Shown here: positions 26,205 to 35,331 of the stretch, in pieces | Position numbering within the stretch: the first letter of the stretch is position 1 | How the letters are laid out: each line of letters opens with the position of its first letter | NCBI GenBank assembly: GCA_965284365.1 | Contig: OZ260079.1 | Coordinates: 1,736,001 to 1,800,000 of the forward strand | Source: Phragmitibacter sp965284365 | Lineage (GTDB): Bacteria; Verrucomicrobiota; Verrucomicrobiia; Verrucomicrobiales; Verrucomicrobiaceae | Direction: 5' to 3' | DNA length: 64,000 nucleotides | Notes under the pieces: model-generated | The model's input: the letters and a program-made list of their open reading frames with translations, nothing else | Databases searched by the model: none | Told to the model about the DNA's origin: nothing | Made by a program: the position numbers and the translations under genes

Positions 26205-27652
26205 AAGCGCTTCTCTTTCTGCTGCTCACCGGCAGCGCACTTGCCTCTGACCTCAAACCCAATGCGACCCTAGCGCTCGATTTCCCCGAGCTCCCAAACA
26301 CGCTCGCAGGCATGGTTTCTGGCATTCCGAAGGTGGCGCAGCTCGGGGCGATTTTACCTGCGAACTACTCACCTCGCGCAAGGCATCCCCTGTTCGTGTA
26401 TCTCAAAGGCGGCAGCGGAGGACCCGAGGACGACGGCGCAATGGCCCGGGACATCGTCGGGCCGGAAGACTTCATCGCGGTGCAGATGCCACTATTCAAA
26501 AAGAACCAGCCAAAGGGGAAAACGCTTCCGGTAACCATGGAAGACCTGCTCATTGTCAGTGCCGCTTATCGCACCATGCTGGAAAAGCTCGCGGCAACTG
26601 TGCCGAACATTGATTGGGAACGCAGCATCATCGGCGGGCACTCGAACGGTGCGCACACGCTCAGTGTGTTACTCGCCGCAAATGATGAGTTTATCTTGCA
26701 GCACTTTCACGGCTTCTGGTTTCATGAAGGCGGGTTCACCCTGCTCCCCGCTTGTCTCCGCGGCAAAGAAGGGCGTTTTCTCGCACTCATAGGTGACGAT
26801 GGCATGACCGGCACCAGTGAGTTTCGCCAGCTCATGCTCGACCAGGCATCACTCATCGAACGTCAGGCGAAGTTGATGAAAGCAGATCTGCAAGTGATCA
26901 CCATGCGCGGCTACGGCCACGACGTGCCGCCGGAATACATGCGCAACGTTCGCCAGTTTGCACGTGGCAAGCCATTGGAAGACATCACCGAGTCTGAAAA
27001 AGCCGCCGCATCGAAACTCCCGCTCCCTTTGGAAACGCATCCCGACTCAAGTGCGTGGAATGATCTGCTCGCCAGTGATCTCACGAACATGAAAGTCCCC
27101 GGAGCCATCTGGAGCTACCACGATTGCATCCTCACAGCCACGGAAGATCAAAACATCTGGACCAAAGCCACGCATGGCAACTGCGTCCTCGACTTTGAGT
27201 TCAAGTTTGAACCGGGAGCCAACAGCGGCGTCTTCCTCTACTGCAGCGATGAAGCGAACGGGATGCCTAACAGCCTCGAAATCCAGATCTGCGACGACCG
27301 AGCCAAGCAATGGCAGGAAAAGCCCGCCAACTGGCGCTGCGGTTCCTTCTTTGGCCATCAACCCGCCAGCAAAAGTACCGTCAAGCCCGCCGGCGAATGG
27401 AACCGCATGACCATAACCACTCAAAGCGCGCGCATTACCGTTGTGCTCAATGGCGAAGTCGTGAACGACATCAACCTTGCGCAATGGAGCGATGGAAAAC
27501 GCAATCCGGATGGCACTGAAATTCCAGAGTGGTTACGAGGCAAACCCTGGAAGGATAGGCCCAAGGTTGGGCGCCTCGGTTTGCAAGGTCGCCATGGCGG
27601 CGCAGGCATCGAGTTTCGCCATTTGAAACTCCTGCGGTTGCCATCACGCTGA
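26201..27652 (+). CDS. Secreted alpha/beta-hydrolase fused to DUF1080 (3-keto-disaccharide hydrolase-type) domain
   Basis: 483 aa with signal peptide MKALLFLLLTGSALAS. Residues ~30-265 are an esterase/PHB-depolymerase-like alpha/beta hydrolase: HPLFVYLKGGSGG (oxyanion region), nucleophile elbow GGHSNG with Ser148, and a candidate His in GYGHDVPPEYM. Residues ~285-480 are a DUF1080 jelly-roll: FEFKFEPGANSGVFLY, SLEIQICDD, WNRMTITTQSARITVVLNGE, then GLQGRHGGAGIEFRHLKL. DUF1080 proteins include 3-keto-glycoside hydrolases. Coupled to the Tat peptide gene and FAD oxidoreductase, which suggests a pathway where a glycoside is oxidised and then cleaved. Confidence 0.88.
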   Translation: MKALLFLLLTGSALASDLKPNATLALDFPELPNTLAGMVSGIPKVAQLGAILPANYSPRARHPLFVYLKGGSGGPEDDGAMARDIVGPEDFIAVQMPLFKKNQPKGKTLPVTMEDLLIVSAAYRTMLEKLAATVPNIDWERSIIGGHSNGAHTLSVLLAANDEFILQHFHGFWFHEGGFTLLPACLRGKEGRFLALIGDDGMTGTSEFRQLMLDQASLIERQAKLMKADLQVITMRGYGHDVPPEYMRNVRQFARGKPLEDITESEKAAASKLPLPLETHPDSSAWNDLLASDLTNMKVPGAIWSYHDCILTATEDQNIWTKATHGNCVLDFEFKFEPGANSGVFLYCSDEANGMPNSLEIQICDDRAKQWQEKPANWRCGSFFGHQPASKSTVKPAGEWNRMTITTQSARITVVLNGEVVNDINLAQWSDGKRNPDGTEIPEWLRGKPWKDRPKVGRLGLQGRHGGAGIEFRHLKLLRLPSR

Positions 27653-28124
27653 TGCAGCGTGAATTGTTCGTCTTCTGCCCCTTCTCGCGAGCCTGGGGCG
27701 GGGTGCCCGACATGCGGCTTGCCGCCCCCCGAGGATCCGCTGCTGTCGGGCTGGGACACGCATTTTTCGCCCCAGGACCGATCCAACCAAGCTATATGCC
27801 GATGACTGACCCTTCCACAAAACCTTGGCCATCACGAATGCTTGTGCATATGAAAGGAAGGATTTCTCTCTAACTACACGTGGCAAATCAAAACCATATC
27901 CCGTCATGATTGCACAAGTGGATTTGCGGCCCAAATGGTCGGCGAACTGTCTTGTTAGCGCGTGGGTAACTGCCGATTTAGTGGTAACGCACTGTTGCTC
28001 GCCTGCACCAGTACTTTGCTGCCAAATCGCGCGCATAAGATCGACAAGACTCAGCAGAAACTTGACGCGCCTCAGCCTGAGACACGAAGCTTGTTAGGGT
28101 CGCGCCTATCGATTTGATTCTTCT
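27653..28124. other. 472-bp intergenic region
   Basis: No convincing gene. A 130-codon minus-strand frame (27644-28036) overlaps the previous gene and has no recognisable domain or start context. Two GC-rich segments near 27700-27750 are followed by more AT-rich sequence that probably holds the promoter of the GH38-like gene. Confidence 0.5.
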
Positions 28125-30752
28125 GTGAAGCTCCTACCCTTTATTACAGTGCTAGCGCTTGTTTCCGTGAACACCGCCACGGCAGAGGACACACGCAAGC
28201 GCATCTACCTCGCGGAAGATGAGCACACGGACCTCATGTGGTCGGCCGATACCGAGACCTATGACCGGGTTTTCGTGGAGATGCTGGATCATCATTTGGC
28301 GCTGGTGGAAAAAACTAAGGCCAATTCTGCGCCCTATCGGCATCGCTTCAATTGCGACGGAAGTCGCTGGTTGAGGGCGTACGAACAAAAGAAATCGCCG
28401 ACGGAATTTGACCGCCTGATCGGCCATGTGAGAGAAGGCGCTATCAGCGTGCCGCTGAACACTGTCGTTTCCTGCTACGGCGCTCAACCAGCGGAAGCGG
28501 TGCTGCGCGGCATGGCCTACGCAGGCCGTCTGGAGCGGCAGCATGGTTTACGATTTAGCCTTGCCGTAGCGATGGAGAATCAAGGGCTACCTCTTGGTTT
28601 GGCATCATTGTTCGCTGGTGCCGGCGCCAAATACTCGTGGCGCGGTGTATGCGCCTGCGCCAGCCGCATGAGTGATGCGGTGCTGAAGCGCCGCCCGCAT
28701 GAGATCTATTGGTGGACGGGCCATGACGGACAGCGTCTGCTTTTGAAATGGCACTCACTGGCGGCGGAAGGTAACCGTCATAGTGGGGGTTATGCGGAGG
28801 CGTTCTCTCCTGAGGAAGCCGTTACCCGCCTTGATACGGATCAGGAATTTCTGCAACGCTATCGTGCCCCGGGTGCGGCGGAGCCGTTCCGCGTGCTCGG
28901 CGCGTTCGGTTTCGGTTGGGATGCTCTGGATCGTAAGGCAGGGCAACCTTATGCGCCGGACCAGAATAAGTATCCTCAGACAGAGCCGTTCCATGTCGTG
29001 GCAGAGCGGATGACTGATGAACGCCGGCAGGTAATTGTCTCGAATGAGTCAGATTTTTTCGAGGACTTCGAGCGAACGCATGCTGCCTCCCTCCCGTCAG
29101 CCTCGGTAACTTTTGGCAATGAATGGGATCTTTACTCCGCCTCGATGGTGCAGACCTCGGCACGGGTGAAGCGTGCCGTGGAGCGCTTGCGCGGTGCCGA
29201 GATGCTCACCGTCCATGTCAGCCTCAGTCAGCCAGACTTCATGGTCGCCCATAGGGCGGCGAGAGATCGTGCCTTTGATGCGCTGGGCATGTATTGGGAG
29301 CATAACTGGACCGCCGACGGCCCCATCTCTCGCGCGCAACGCGCGGCGTGGCAGGAAAAACTGGCTGATGAAATCGTTAGCTATGTGGACGGTCTTCACG
29401 CGGATGCCGCGAAGCAACTTGGGCGGCAAATCGCTAGGCCTAAGGCCTCAGATAGGTTCTTTGTGCTGAATCCATTGAATTGGCCGAGGACCGACGCTGC
29501 GGACTTCAGCTATAGTGGGCCAGCTGATATCCATGTCTACGACCTTGCAGCGGGGAAGGACGTGCCTCATCAAATCTCCGAAGGGCAACTTCGCATTCTG
29601 GCCGACAAGGTGCCGGGCTGTGGGTGGAAGGTGTATGAAATCCGGTCTGGCCGAGGTAACCCTCAAGAGACCGCCGCCGCAACCTTCGTCGGCAACACTT
29701 TGGAAAATGACGCCGTAAGTCTCATCTTGGAGCGGGACGGAGCGATCTCCAGTCTGGTCGATAAGAGTCGTGGTGATCATCAACTCGTAGCGGCCTTGGA
29801 TGGCTTGACTGTGAATGATCTTGCGAGCGGACAAGCTGGGGGTGAACCATTACAGGTAGTGAGCCGCGGGCCAGTTTCTGTGACCGTACAGGCTCGTAGC
29901 ACGGCAGGCCTTCCGCATGTCACGCGGATTACCCTTTATCGAGGATTGGGCCGCGTGGACATTCACAATGAAATCACAGCCAACTTCACCGATTTGCGCC
30001 ACTGGGCATTTAGCTTCGCAATTAAAGATCCCGTTACCCACACGGAAGAAGTCGGCGCAGTGCTGTTGGACAGGCCTCAGGCGGCTGGCGGCGATTACTC
30101 CGACGCGCATGCGCGCAATGATTATCTCACAGTGAATCATTTCGCCGATATGTCTGAGGAGCGAGGTGGAAAAGGCGTGACCATTTCGAGCCCTGATCTG
30201 GCGTTTGCGAAGCTCGGCTACAGCAAGCCTGAGTTACTGGATTGGGGTACGCCGCAGCTTCATATGCTTGCAGGCGGTCAGGTGGACGGTCCAAGCCTCG
30301 GCATTCCGGCTCAGGGTGGCTGCCAGCAGTTCGTTCAGCGCTTCGCTCTTCAGCCGCACGGCGGCTATGAACAAGCTGCAGCGATGCGCTTTGCCTTGGA
30401 ACATCAAAATCCGCTCATCACGGCTCCCGTTACGGGCGAACATAAGGAGAGCGATGCCGCGCCGTCCAGCTATGCGCCATTTAGCCTGAATAGCCAAGAC
30501 GTGCTGCTCTGGGCTCTCAAGGTGCATGATGACGGCATGGAGCATGGCTTGGTGGCTCGTGTCTGGAATCAGTCGCGGCAAGAACGTGTCGTACGACTGC
30601 AATCCCTTAAGCCAATGATTTCGGCTTCCCGCCTCACCCACTTGGAAACATTGCTGGAAAAGATACCTACTGAAAATGGGGCCTTGGAAGTTCGCATCGG
30701 CCCGTCGCGCATGGAGACTTTCGGCTTGAACGTGATGCCATTGAAACCGTGA
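28125..30752 (+). CDS. GH38-like alpha-mannosidase-family protein with unusual active site
   Basis: 875 aa, signal peptide over residues 1-20 (LLPFITVLALVSVNTATA); the first codon is GTG. The N-terminal half resembles the GH38 TIM-like domain: the zinc pair appears in HTDLMW (H34, D36, W39), and the region KYSWRGVCACASRM with RRPHEIYWWTGHDGQRLLLKW follows the usual order. The C-terminal half is beta-rich as in GH38 (TLENDAVSLILERDGAISSL, RITLYRGLGRVDIHNEI). The segment where family members keep the nucleophile Asp reads AMENQGLPLG (E151, N152) without an evident Asp, so the activity may differ. Stands alone, with poorly coding DNA on both sides. Confidence 0.72.
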   Translation: MKLLPFITVLALVSVNTATAEDTRKRIYLAEDEHTDLMWSADTETYDRVFVEMLDHHLALVEKTKANSAPYRHRFNCDGSRWLRAYEQKKSPTEFDRLIGHVREGAISVPLNTVVSCYGAQPAEAVLRGMAYAGRLERQHGLRFSLAVAMENQGLPLGLASLFAGAGAKYSWRGVCACASRMSDAVLKRRPHEIYWWTGHDGQRLLLKWHSLAAEGNRHSGGYAEAFSPEEAVTRLDTDQEFLQRYRAPGAAEPFRVLGAFGFGWDALDRKAGQPYAPDQNKYPQTEPFHVVAERMTDERRQVIVSNESDFFEDFERTHAASLPSASVTFGNEWDLYSASMVQTSARVKRAVERLRGAEMLTVHVSLSQPDFMVAHRAARDRAFDALGMYWEHNWTADGPISRAQRAAWQEKLADEIVSYVDGLHADAAKQLGRQIARPKASDRFFVLNPLNWPRTDAADFSYSGPADIHVYDLAAGKDVPHQISEGQLRILADKVPGCGWKVYEIRSGRGNPQETAAATFVGNTLENDAVSLILERDGAISSLVDKSRGDHQLVAALDGLTVNDLASGQAGGEPLQVVSRGPVSVTVQARSTAGLPHVTRITLYRGLGRVDIHNEITANFTDLRHWAFSFAIKDPVTHTEEVGAVLLDRPQAAGGDYSDAHARNDYLTVNHFADMSEERGGKGVTISSPDLAFAKLGYSKPELLDWGTPQLHMLAGGQVDGPSLGIPAQGGCQQFVQRFALQPHGGYEQAAAMRFALEHQNPLITAPVTGEHKESDAAPSSYAPFSLNSQDVLLWALKVHDDGMEHGLVARVWNQSRQERVVRLQSLKPMISASRLTHLETLLEKIPTENGALEVRIGPSRMETFGLNVMPLKP

Positions 30753-31212
30753 TCGTAATGATGGGCCACCTCTGTATATCTTGGTCATACAAACCTTGCG
30801 GCAACGTCGAGCCGCTACATGGCATAGACGTATGCCCGCGCGCTCAATGTCGATGACGCCAATAGAGTCTGAGAACAAGAATTAGGATCTAGTTTAGAAA
30901 CTAGTGCAGGCTCGAGCCCTGCATCAGGTACCACCCATTGAGTGTGAGCGATTTATACATTTTAAATTTGGCTAGTTTTGGTGCCGTCGCTGATCGGCCT
31001 TGGACACTTTTTCAACGCACCTCTAGGCAGGCGTAACCGTCGGTAAGTGTTAGAGAAATGCCTGTGCGCCAGAGGACCAGGCAAGTGGTTCTGACAGCGA
31101 TCCTTCGGCCTTTTGTCCGGCAGACCCATTGCAAATTATTTTAGTATCTCGTCTTCACGAATTCGCGAGAGCGCCCCTTTCCCTATTCCCAATGCGGCCT
31201 AGTATGGCGGCG
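30753..31212. other. Intergenic region with tRNA-like remnant
   Basis: About 460 bp with no coding potential apart from an in-frame extension of the next gene. It contains the 16-bp palindrome CTAGTTT-AG-AAACTAG (30889-30904) directly followed by a tRNA T-arm/acceptor-like sequence (30903-30934). Confidence 0.55.
30903..30934 (+). repeat. tRNA-3'-end-like sequence, copy A
   Basis: GCAGG-CTCGAGC-CCTGC forms a perfect 5-bp T-stem with a 7-nt loop, followed by ATCAGGT-A-CCA, as in the 3' end of a tRNA with encoded CCA. No matching 5' half was found upstream. 28 of 32 bases match copy B at 33892-33923. Such tRNA 3'-end duplicates are typical attachment-site scars. Confidence 0.55.
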
Positions 31213-32910
31213 ATGACCACGGAAGATCAAGACGAGCGGTTCTATCGGGATACGGAAAGCACGGCGTTTCCGAAGCTGGATGATCAACAACTCTCGCTCC
31301 TGGAACCACTTGGGCGCCGGCGGTGGGTAAGCGCGGGAGAGGTGCTGCTCAACGCGGGCGAGCGCAATTTCCCGCTGATCGTCATCCTCAGTGGCGAAGT
31401 GGAAGCTTACGAGACTCGTGAGAGCGATGAGCAGATCCTGGGCACGCTGGGGCCACGGGACTTTGTTGGAGAGGTGTCGATGCTGAATGGCACGTCCTCC
31501 ATCGCCGGGGTGCGCGGGAAGGCAGAGCAATCGGAAATCCTGGAAGTCCCCGCTGAGAGACTACGCAAGGCACTGGCGGAGCTGCCCGGCGTGGGCGAGC
31601 CGATCGTGCAGGCCTTCATGATGCGCCGCGAGCGCCTGGGGCGGGATCGCGATTTCACCGGGCTGCGCATTCTCGCCAATCCCGGCTGCCAGGGCGCGCG
31701 GCGCATTGATGACTTCCTGGATAAGAATCATATCCCGCACCGCTTGATTGACTCCACCACCGCAGAATGCCGAGGCCTCTGTGCTCGGCTGGGCCTCACT
31801 CATGATGACTTGCCAGCTCTGATCGCTGGTGACGGATCAGTTGCTCGGAATCCCTCGGTCTTCGAGGTGGCCCGGATTGCGGGACTACTGCGTCCCCTCG
31901 CGGCCGAAGAAGACAAGGAACTGTATTGTGACCTGGCCATCGTCGGCGCTGGGCCAGCAGGCCTGGCGGCGGCGGTGAACGGTGCGTCTGAAGGGCTGGC
32001 GACAGTGGTTCTAGAGAGTTTCGCACCGGGCGGTCAGGCGGGATCGTCTTCGCTGATTGAGAATTTCTTTGGCTTCCCCACCGGGATCAGTGGGGGGAAT
32101 CTGACCTACCGCGCCCAGCTACAGGCGTTCCGCTTCGGGGCTAAGTTCACCACCCCATCGCGAGTGCTTTCGCTGGTATTTTCGGAGGGCGAGCACGGCG
32201 CTGCGATCCGCATCGAGGGCAGCGAGACGGTGCTGCGCTCCAAGTGCGTGATCATCTCAAGCGGAGCGCAGTACAACAAGATCGATGTGGCCGGGCTGGA
32301 GAATTACGAGGGAGTGGGCGTCTTCTACGCGGCCACCGCCATGGAGGCGCGGTACTGTAGCGGTGGCACAGTGATCGTGGCGGGTGGGGGCAACTCAGCG
32401 GGGCAGGCAGCGATGTTCCTCTCCGAATTCGCCAAGAAAGTCTATCTGGTGATCCGTGGCGATGACCTCACCAAAAGCATGTCCAGCTACCTCTCCAATC
32501 GCGTGGAGGTAAAGAGCAACATCGAGATCCTGCGGCAAACCGAGATCCGCAAGATGTCCGGGGAGAACCGCCTGGAAAGCGTGGAGATCGAGAACACCCG
32601 CACGGGCGAGCGTCGTACTGTGGAGGTGGTCGGCGTCTTCTCCATGATCGGTGCTCGGCCCTGCACGAACTGGCTGCCACCGGAGATCCTGACGGATGAA
32701 AAGGGCTTCATCAAGACCGGTGGGGCAGTCGCGCATGCGCCTGCCTGGCAGGGCGTGGGCCGCGTGCCATATCCCTTTGAGACGAGCCGCCCTGGCATCT
32801 TCGCCGCAGGTGATGTCCGCAGCGGATCGGTGAAGCGCTGTAGCGCTGCCGTGGGAGAGGGCAGCATGGCGATCGAGAATGTCCACCAGGTGCTCGGCAC
32901 CTACTCCTGA
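31213..32910 (+). CDS. cNMP-binding / glutaredoxin-like / thioredoxin-reductase-like flavoprotein
   Basis: 565 aa from the ATG at 31213 (MTTEDQDERFY); starts at 31192 and 31204 are also possible. Domains: cyclic-nucleotide-binding fold (~15-140, SAGEVLLNAGERN, LGTLGPRDFVGEVSMLNG); a glutaredoxin/thioredoxin-like domain (~155-235, GLRILANPGCQGARRIDDFL, NPSVFEVARIAGLL); and a TrxR-type FAD/NAD domain (~245-560, DLAIVGAGPAGLAAAV, FAPGGQAGSSSLIENFFGFP, TVIVAGGGNSAGQAAMFLS, GIFAAGDVRSGSVKR). The redox CxxC of true thioredoxin reductase is replaced by YAATAMEA, as in this known fused family, so electrons must go elsewhere. It sits between the two tRNA-like repeats, alone. Confidence 0.87.
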   Translation: MTTEDQDERFYRDTESTAFPKLDDQQLSLLEPLGRRRWVSAGEVLLNAGERNFPLIVILSGEVEAYETRESDEQILGTLGPRDFVGEVSMLNGTSSIAGVRGKAEQSEILEVPAERLRKALAELPGVGEPIVQAFMMRRERLGRDRDFTGLRILANPGCQGARRIDDFLDKNHIPHRLIDSTTAECRGLCARLGLTHDDLPALIAGDGSVARNPSVFEVARIAGLLRPLAAEEDKELYCDLAIVGAGPAGLAAAVNGASEGLATVVLESFAPGGQAGSSSLIENFFGFPTGISGGNLTYRAQLQAFRFGAKFTTPSRVLSLVFSEGEHGAAIRIEGSETVLRSKCVIISSGAQYNKIDVAGLENYEGVGVFYAATAMEARYCSGGTVIVAGGGNSAGQAAMFLSEFAKKVYLVIRGDDLTKSMSSYLSNRVEVKSNIEILRQTEIRKMSGENRLESVEIENTRTGERRTVEVVGVFSMIGARPCTNWLPPEILTDEKGFIKTGGAVAHAPAWQGVGRVPYPFETSRPGIFAAGDVRSGSVKRCSAAVGEGSMAIENVHQVLGTYS

Positions 32911-33065
32911 CTCATCCTTTTCCTACCATAAGCAGCACAGCCGATACCATCGCCCTCACGCGGGCGCTGTCGCCGCGTGCATCCTTCGGCTTTACCATCA
33001 ACTGGAGGAGGCGCACCACGGCACACGCTAATTCAGGCAGGAGGACCCAGCGATGCTGCGGCAAC

Positions 33066-33800
33066 GGCTGGTTCATTGAATCGACACCGTTCGACAACGG
33101 CGAGTTCTTCGGTAGCGGCACACAGCTCTTCGCCACGGCAACTGGCGGGGCAGCAGGCCATGTCGACGCGTTGACCGTGATTCTTCATGAACTCGGCCAC
33201 GAACTCGGCATCGACGTCACGAGCTTGATATACGGCTACCTCGGCCTCAGCGAACGCCGTCTGCCAGTATCCGGCTAGGCCAACGGCGCCATCGCCCCCA
33301 CCGGCACCTTCTCAGATGCCCTGATCCTCAACACGACAACCGTAACTCAGGCAACGACGAACGTCTCGGTAGCATCCCAAACCATGGCCACCATTCCGAG
33401 CGCCAGAGCGTTCCAGGAGCCATCCGCATCCCATTCCGGGACCTTTACTGGAAGCTCAGGCTTGCAGACCCTATCAAGCTCCACCCAATTCCTGCGCACC
33501 ACCATGCCCATTCGTTTTCAATCAGGTGCTTCACGATATAAGCCCGCATCCCATTCCACTACCACCATCGGACTCGATGCCAATCCCCGCAGCAGCAACG
33601 CCCCGCAGACCATTCTGCCGACCCTGAACCTGGAGCTGCTACTGAAATCCCTGCAGACCGACCCCGCCGCACTGATCCTCACCCCAAGTGCGAGAAACAC
33701 CCCCTCCGCCTCTTCCTCAAAGGAACCGAACCCCTCTACATTGCCCCCCAACCCAACTTCAGCCTGCAACCCAGCTCGGCGTTGTCGCCACCCCCCCTGA
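33066..33800 (+). pseudogene. Remnant of a giant secreted protein with metzincin-like HELGH motif
   Basis: The frame reads GWFIESTPFDNGEFFGSGTQ, then VDALTVILHELGHELGIDV, then GLSERRLPVSG, a TAG at 33276-33278, and continues in the same frame (ANGAIAPTGTFSDALI) into Ser/Thr/Pro-rich sequence that stops at 33800. The first part closely recalls the zincin segment found inside very large Verrucomicrobia surface proteins (GWFIDxTPxDxxEF...LTVxxHELGHxxG). No start codon with a signal peptide and no remainder of the giant protein is present, so this is a decayed fragment. It lies between the tRNA-like repeats. Confidence 0.55.
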
Positions 33801-33891
33801 GCAACCTGCCCGACCTAAACTACCAGCCCTCCGCCGGATTGTAGCCGACCCCAGCCGAGGCGATCACCGCGCATAGGGTCTAATGGAAACC

Positions 33892-33923
33892 AGTGCAGGT
33901 TCGAGTCCTGTCTCAGGTACCAC
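33892..33923 (+). repeat. tRNA-3'-end-like sequence, copy B
   Basis: T-stem GCAGG/CCTGT with loop TTCGAGT (canonical TTCRA), then CTCAGGT-A-CCA. The expected 5' acceptor strand ACCTGAG is not found at tRNA distance upstream, so this is a fragment. It is the more tRNA-like of the two copies and lies 3 kb from copy A in the same orientation. Confidence 0.55.
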
Positions 33924-33978
33924 GCCGTAATCATGAGCGTGTCCTCTTCGGTAACGCGCCGACCGGCGCGCTAGCGGC

Positions 33979-34980
33979 CTAGGTCAGCGCTGTCTCCGGG
34001 AGGAAGGGCTTGCCCTCGGCGAAGGCGACGAGATTTGTGGCGGTCACCCGGGCAATCTCGGCGAGAGCTTCCTGCGTGAGGAAAGCTTGGTGGGCAGTGA
34101 TGAGCACATTTGGAAAAGTGAGCAGGCGCGCGAGGTCATCGTCGTGCAAGATCTGTCCGGAAAGATCCTCGAAGAAGACGCCCTCTTCTTCTTCATAAAC
34201 ATCAAGAGCCACACCGCCGAGCCGGCCGGACTTGAGGGCCTCGATAAGCGCCTTCGTGTCGATGAGTGCGCCACGGCTTACGTTAATCAAGATTGCGCCC
34301 GGTTTGATTAACTCCAGCGTCTCCTGGCGGATGATGTGGTGAGTCTCCGGCGTAAGCGGCGTATGCAGAGAGAGGACTTCGCACTCTTTCGCGAGCGTAT
34401 GGGCGTCGGTATATTCGACGCCGTTCTGTTGCGCCCACTCTACCGAGGGGAAAGGATCAAAGGCGAGCACGCGCATGCCGAACCCGCGTAGGATTTGCGC
34501 GGCAATGCGACCGATTTTACCTGTCCCGAAAATGCCGGCTGTCTTGCCGTGCAGATCAAAGCCGACGAGGCCGTTCAGCGCGAAATTCAGATCATGCACC
34601 CGGTTGTTGGCGCGCGGGATTTTCCGATTGAGCGCGAGAAGCAACGCGACGGCGTGTTCAGCGACCGCATAGGGTGAGTAGGCCGGGACGCGTGTCACCG
34701 AAAAGCCGAGTTCCTTCGCAGCGGTAAGGTCGATACTATTAAAGCCGGCGCAGCGTAACGCGACTTGCTTCACGCCGAGCTTAGCCAGTTCTTCAAGGCA
34801 CGGACGGTCGAGTCGATCATTCACAAACGTGCAGACCGCTTGCGCACCCTGCGCCGCCACTGCGGTATCAGCGGAGAGTCTGCAGTCCATAAAGCGCCAC
34901 TCGATGTCGAGTCCGATGGAGGCGCGCAGAAGAGCCTCACGGTCATAAGACTTGGTGTCGAAGACAATGGTTCGAGTCAT
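33979..34980 (-). CDS. D-lactate dehydrogenase-type 2-hydroxyacid dehydrogenase
   Basis: 333 aa, usual length for fermentative D-LDH. Visible: catalytic Arg in VALRCAGFNSIDL, NAD-binding GIFGTGKIGRIAAQIL, TPLTPETHHIIRQE, INVSRGALIDTKALI, GVALDVYEEEEGVFF (catalytic Glu region) and catalytic His in LITAHQAFLTQEAL. The extended Glu-rich VYEEEEGVFFED region is typical of LdhA rather than of glyoxylate or phosphoglycerate dehydrogenases. Reduces pyruvate to D-lactate with NADH in the cytoplasm. Single gene, with its start 351 bp from the divergent transporter gene. Confidence 0.9.
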   Translation of the reverse strand: MTRTIVFDTKSYDREALLRASIGLDIEWRFMDCRLSADTAVAAQGAQAVCTFVNDRLDRPCLEELAKLGVKQVALRCAGFNSIDLTAAKELGFSVTRVPAYSPYAVAEHAVALLLALNRKIPRANNRVHDLNFALNGLVGFDLHGKTAGIFGTGKIGRIAAQILRGFGMRVLAFDPFPSVEWAQQNGVEYTDAHTLAKECEVLSLHTPLTPETHHIIRQETLELIKPGAILINVSRGALIDTKALIEALKSGRLGGVALDVYEEEEGVFFEDLSGQILHDDDLARLLTFPNVLITAHQAFLTQEALAEIARVTATNLVAFAEGKPFLPETALT

Positions 34981-35331
34981 GAGAATAGGTGGTCAGAGGG
35001 GGAAGCGACGCTGTCTTCCAGGCTAAATTTGCGTGAAATGCTGGAGGTTCAATGACGATCATGGCACGATCCCCGCGCGCCAAATGGAACGGCCAGGGCA
35101 CTCTCAGATCCACCATGGAGTCGGCGTCATACTCAGGATTTGGTGAGGCTCCGGCAATCGGACCTTCGACCTATATCCGGCAGGGAGTCTTTAGCGCATT
35201 CTGCCAGTCGTAGATCGCCAATCCCTGTTCCTCCAATCAATGCACCTACTTTTGGGAAGTCTCAGTCAATACCATGCTTGGTCACCATGAGTTACGAGGT
35301 TCGCATTGCTCACTGAACAGAGGACAAATTT
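34981..35331. other. 351-bp divergent intergenic region
   Basis: Lies between ldhA-like (minus) and AspT-like (plus) starts and should hold both promoters. A 53-codon frame near 35052 has no recognisable features. Nothing else supportable is seen. Confidence 0.5.

Larger units (their letters stand above)
32911..33978. other. 1-kb poorly coding region
   Basis: Apart from the zincin-protein remnant (33066-33800) and tRNA-like copy B (33892-33923), no intact gene is visible. The sequence has the look of degraded accessory DNA. Confidence 0.55.

Noticed and set aside
27644..28036. 130-codon minus-strand frame in intergenic DNA
   Set aside because: Overlaps the end of the esterase-DUF1080 gene and has no recognisable domain or start context.
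33892..33923. Possible tmRNA or complete tRNA 3' end
   Set aside because: No 5' acceptor partner (ACCTGAG), no tag reading frame and no G-U pair expected for tmRNA; kept only as tRNA-like repeat.
31085..35180. Weak resemblance of CCTTCG...TCCGGCAG segments near 31103 and 35163
   Set aside because: Short and gapped; not distinguishable from chance by eye.
35052..35213. 53-codon frame between ldhA-like and AspT-like genes
   Set aside because: No motif, signal or neighbour coupling; likely chance.
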